A DNA stretch of 5,760 nt from an uncultured bacterium (GTDB lineage Bacteria; Actinomycetota; Coriobacteriia; Coriobacteriales; Coriobacteriaceae). The notes beneath the pieces were generated by a model. It was given only the letters and a program-made list of their open reading frames with translations. It was not told where the DNA came from and searched no databases. The translations under genes were made by a program, and so were the position numbers. How positions within the stretch are numbered: position 1 is the first letter of the stretch; every line of letters begins with the position of its first letter. Location: the NCBI GenBank assembly GCA_905215945.1, contig CAJMRZ010000106.1:1-5760 (forward strand), in the 5' to 3' direction. Below, one piece after another: positions 5,759 to 5,760 of the stretch.

Positions 5759-5760
5759 TG

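Larger units (their letters stand above)
5404..5760. other. 357-nt gene-free region upstream of rplC
   Basis: No protein in any frame resembles S10 or another recognisable product, and no tRNA is visible. Read toward rplC, the region contains a hairpin at 5722-5758, an AT-rich patch around 5687-5700, a small ACGCA/TGCGT hairpin (5658-5642), the 26-nt shared element, a stretch with only weak pairing such as GACAA/TTGTC, and the structured leader at 5411-5475. This is the composition expected of a promoter plus a long regulatory 5' leader for the rplC unit. The exact promoter cannot be fixed from sequence. Confidence 0.6.

Overview
The window is the S10-type ribosomal protein cluster of a high-GC bacterium, read entirely from the minus strand. 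From right to left the genes are rplC (L3), rplD (L4), rplW (L23), rplB (L2), rpsS (S19), rplV (L22), rpsC (S3), rplP (L16), rpmC (L29), rpsQ (S17) and the first 100 codons of rplN (L14), which runs off the left edge. Protein sequences, GC-rich codon use and the mix of ATG, GTG and TTG starts suggest an actinobacterium, most likely class Coriobacteriia (Collinsella-like). That assignment rests on recalled family resemblance, not on a search.

Layout: 1-302 rplN (partial); 303-420 non-coding gap at the classical S10/spc operon boundary; 421-2779 six tightly packed genes (rpsQ, rpmC, rplP, rpsC, rplV, rpsS) with 1-nt overlaps or short gaps; 2812-3642 rplB; 3643-3821 an unusual 179-nt gap; 3822-4736 rplW and rplD, directly abutting; 4783-5403 rplC; 5404-5760 a gene-free stretch where rpsJ (S10) would commonly be expected. 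All the proteins are ribosome components: L3, L4, L22, L2, L23, L29, L16 and L14 build the large subunit, and S3, S17 and S19 the small one. Co-transcription would keep their amounts matched.

No mobile element, CRISPR array, tRNA or accessory gene is visible. The interest lies in the three non-coding gaps, each of which can form RNA structure on the coding strand. (a) The gaps before rplC and before rplB share a 26-nt element (23/26 identical). (b) The rplW-rplB gap holds a strong 13-bp hairpin followed, before rplB, by a pseudoknot-capable leader whose internal loop is complementary to the rplB Shine-Dalgarno region. (c) The rplC leader has two hairpins with complementary loops, and the second covers the ribosome-binding region. 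(d) The rpsQ-rplN gap has a 12-bp long-range stem. Together these suggest the cluster is split into at least three separately controlled units (rplC-D-W, rplB to rpsQ, rplN onward), probably under autogenous r-protein control. This is inference from sequence and untested.
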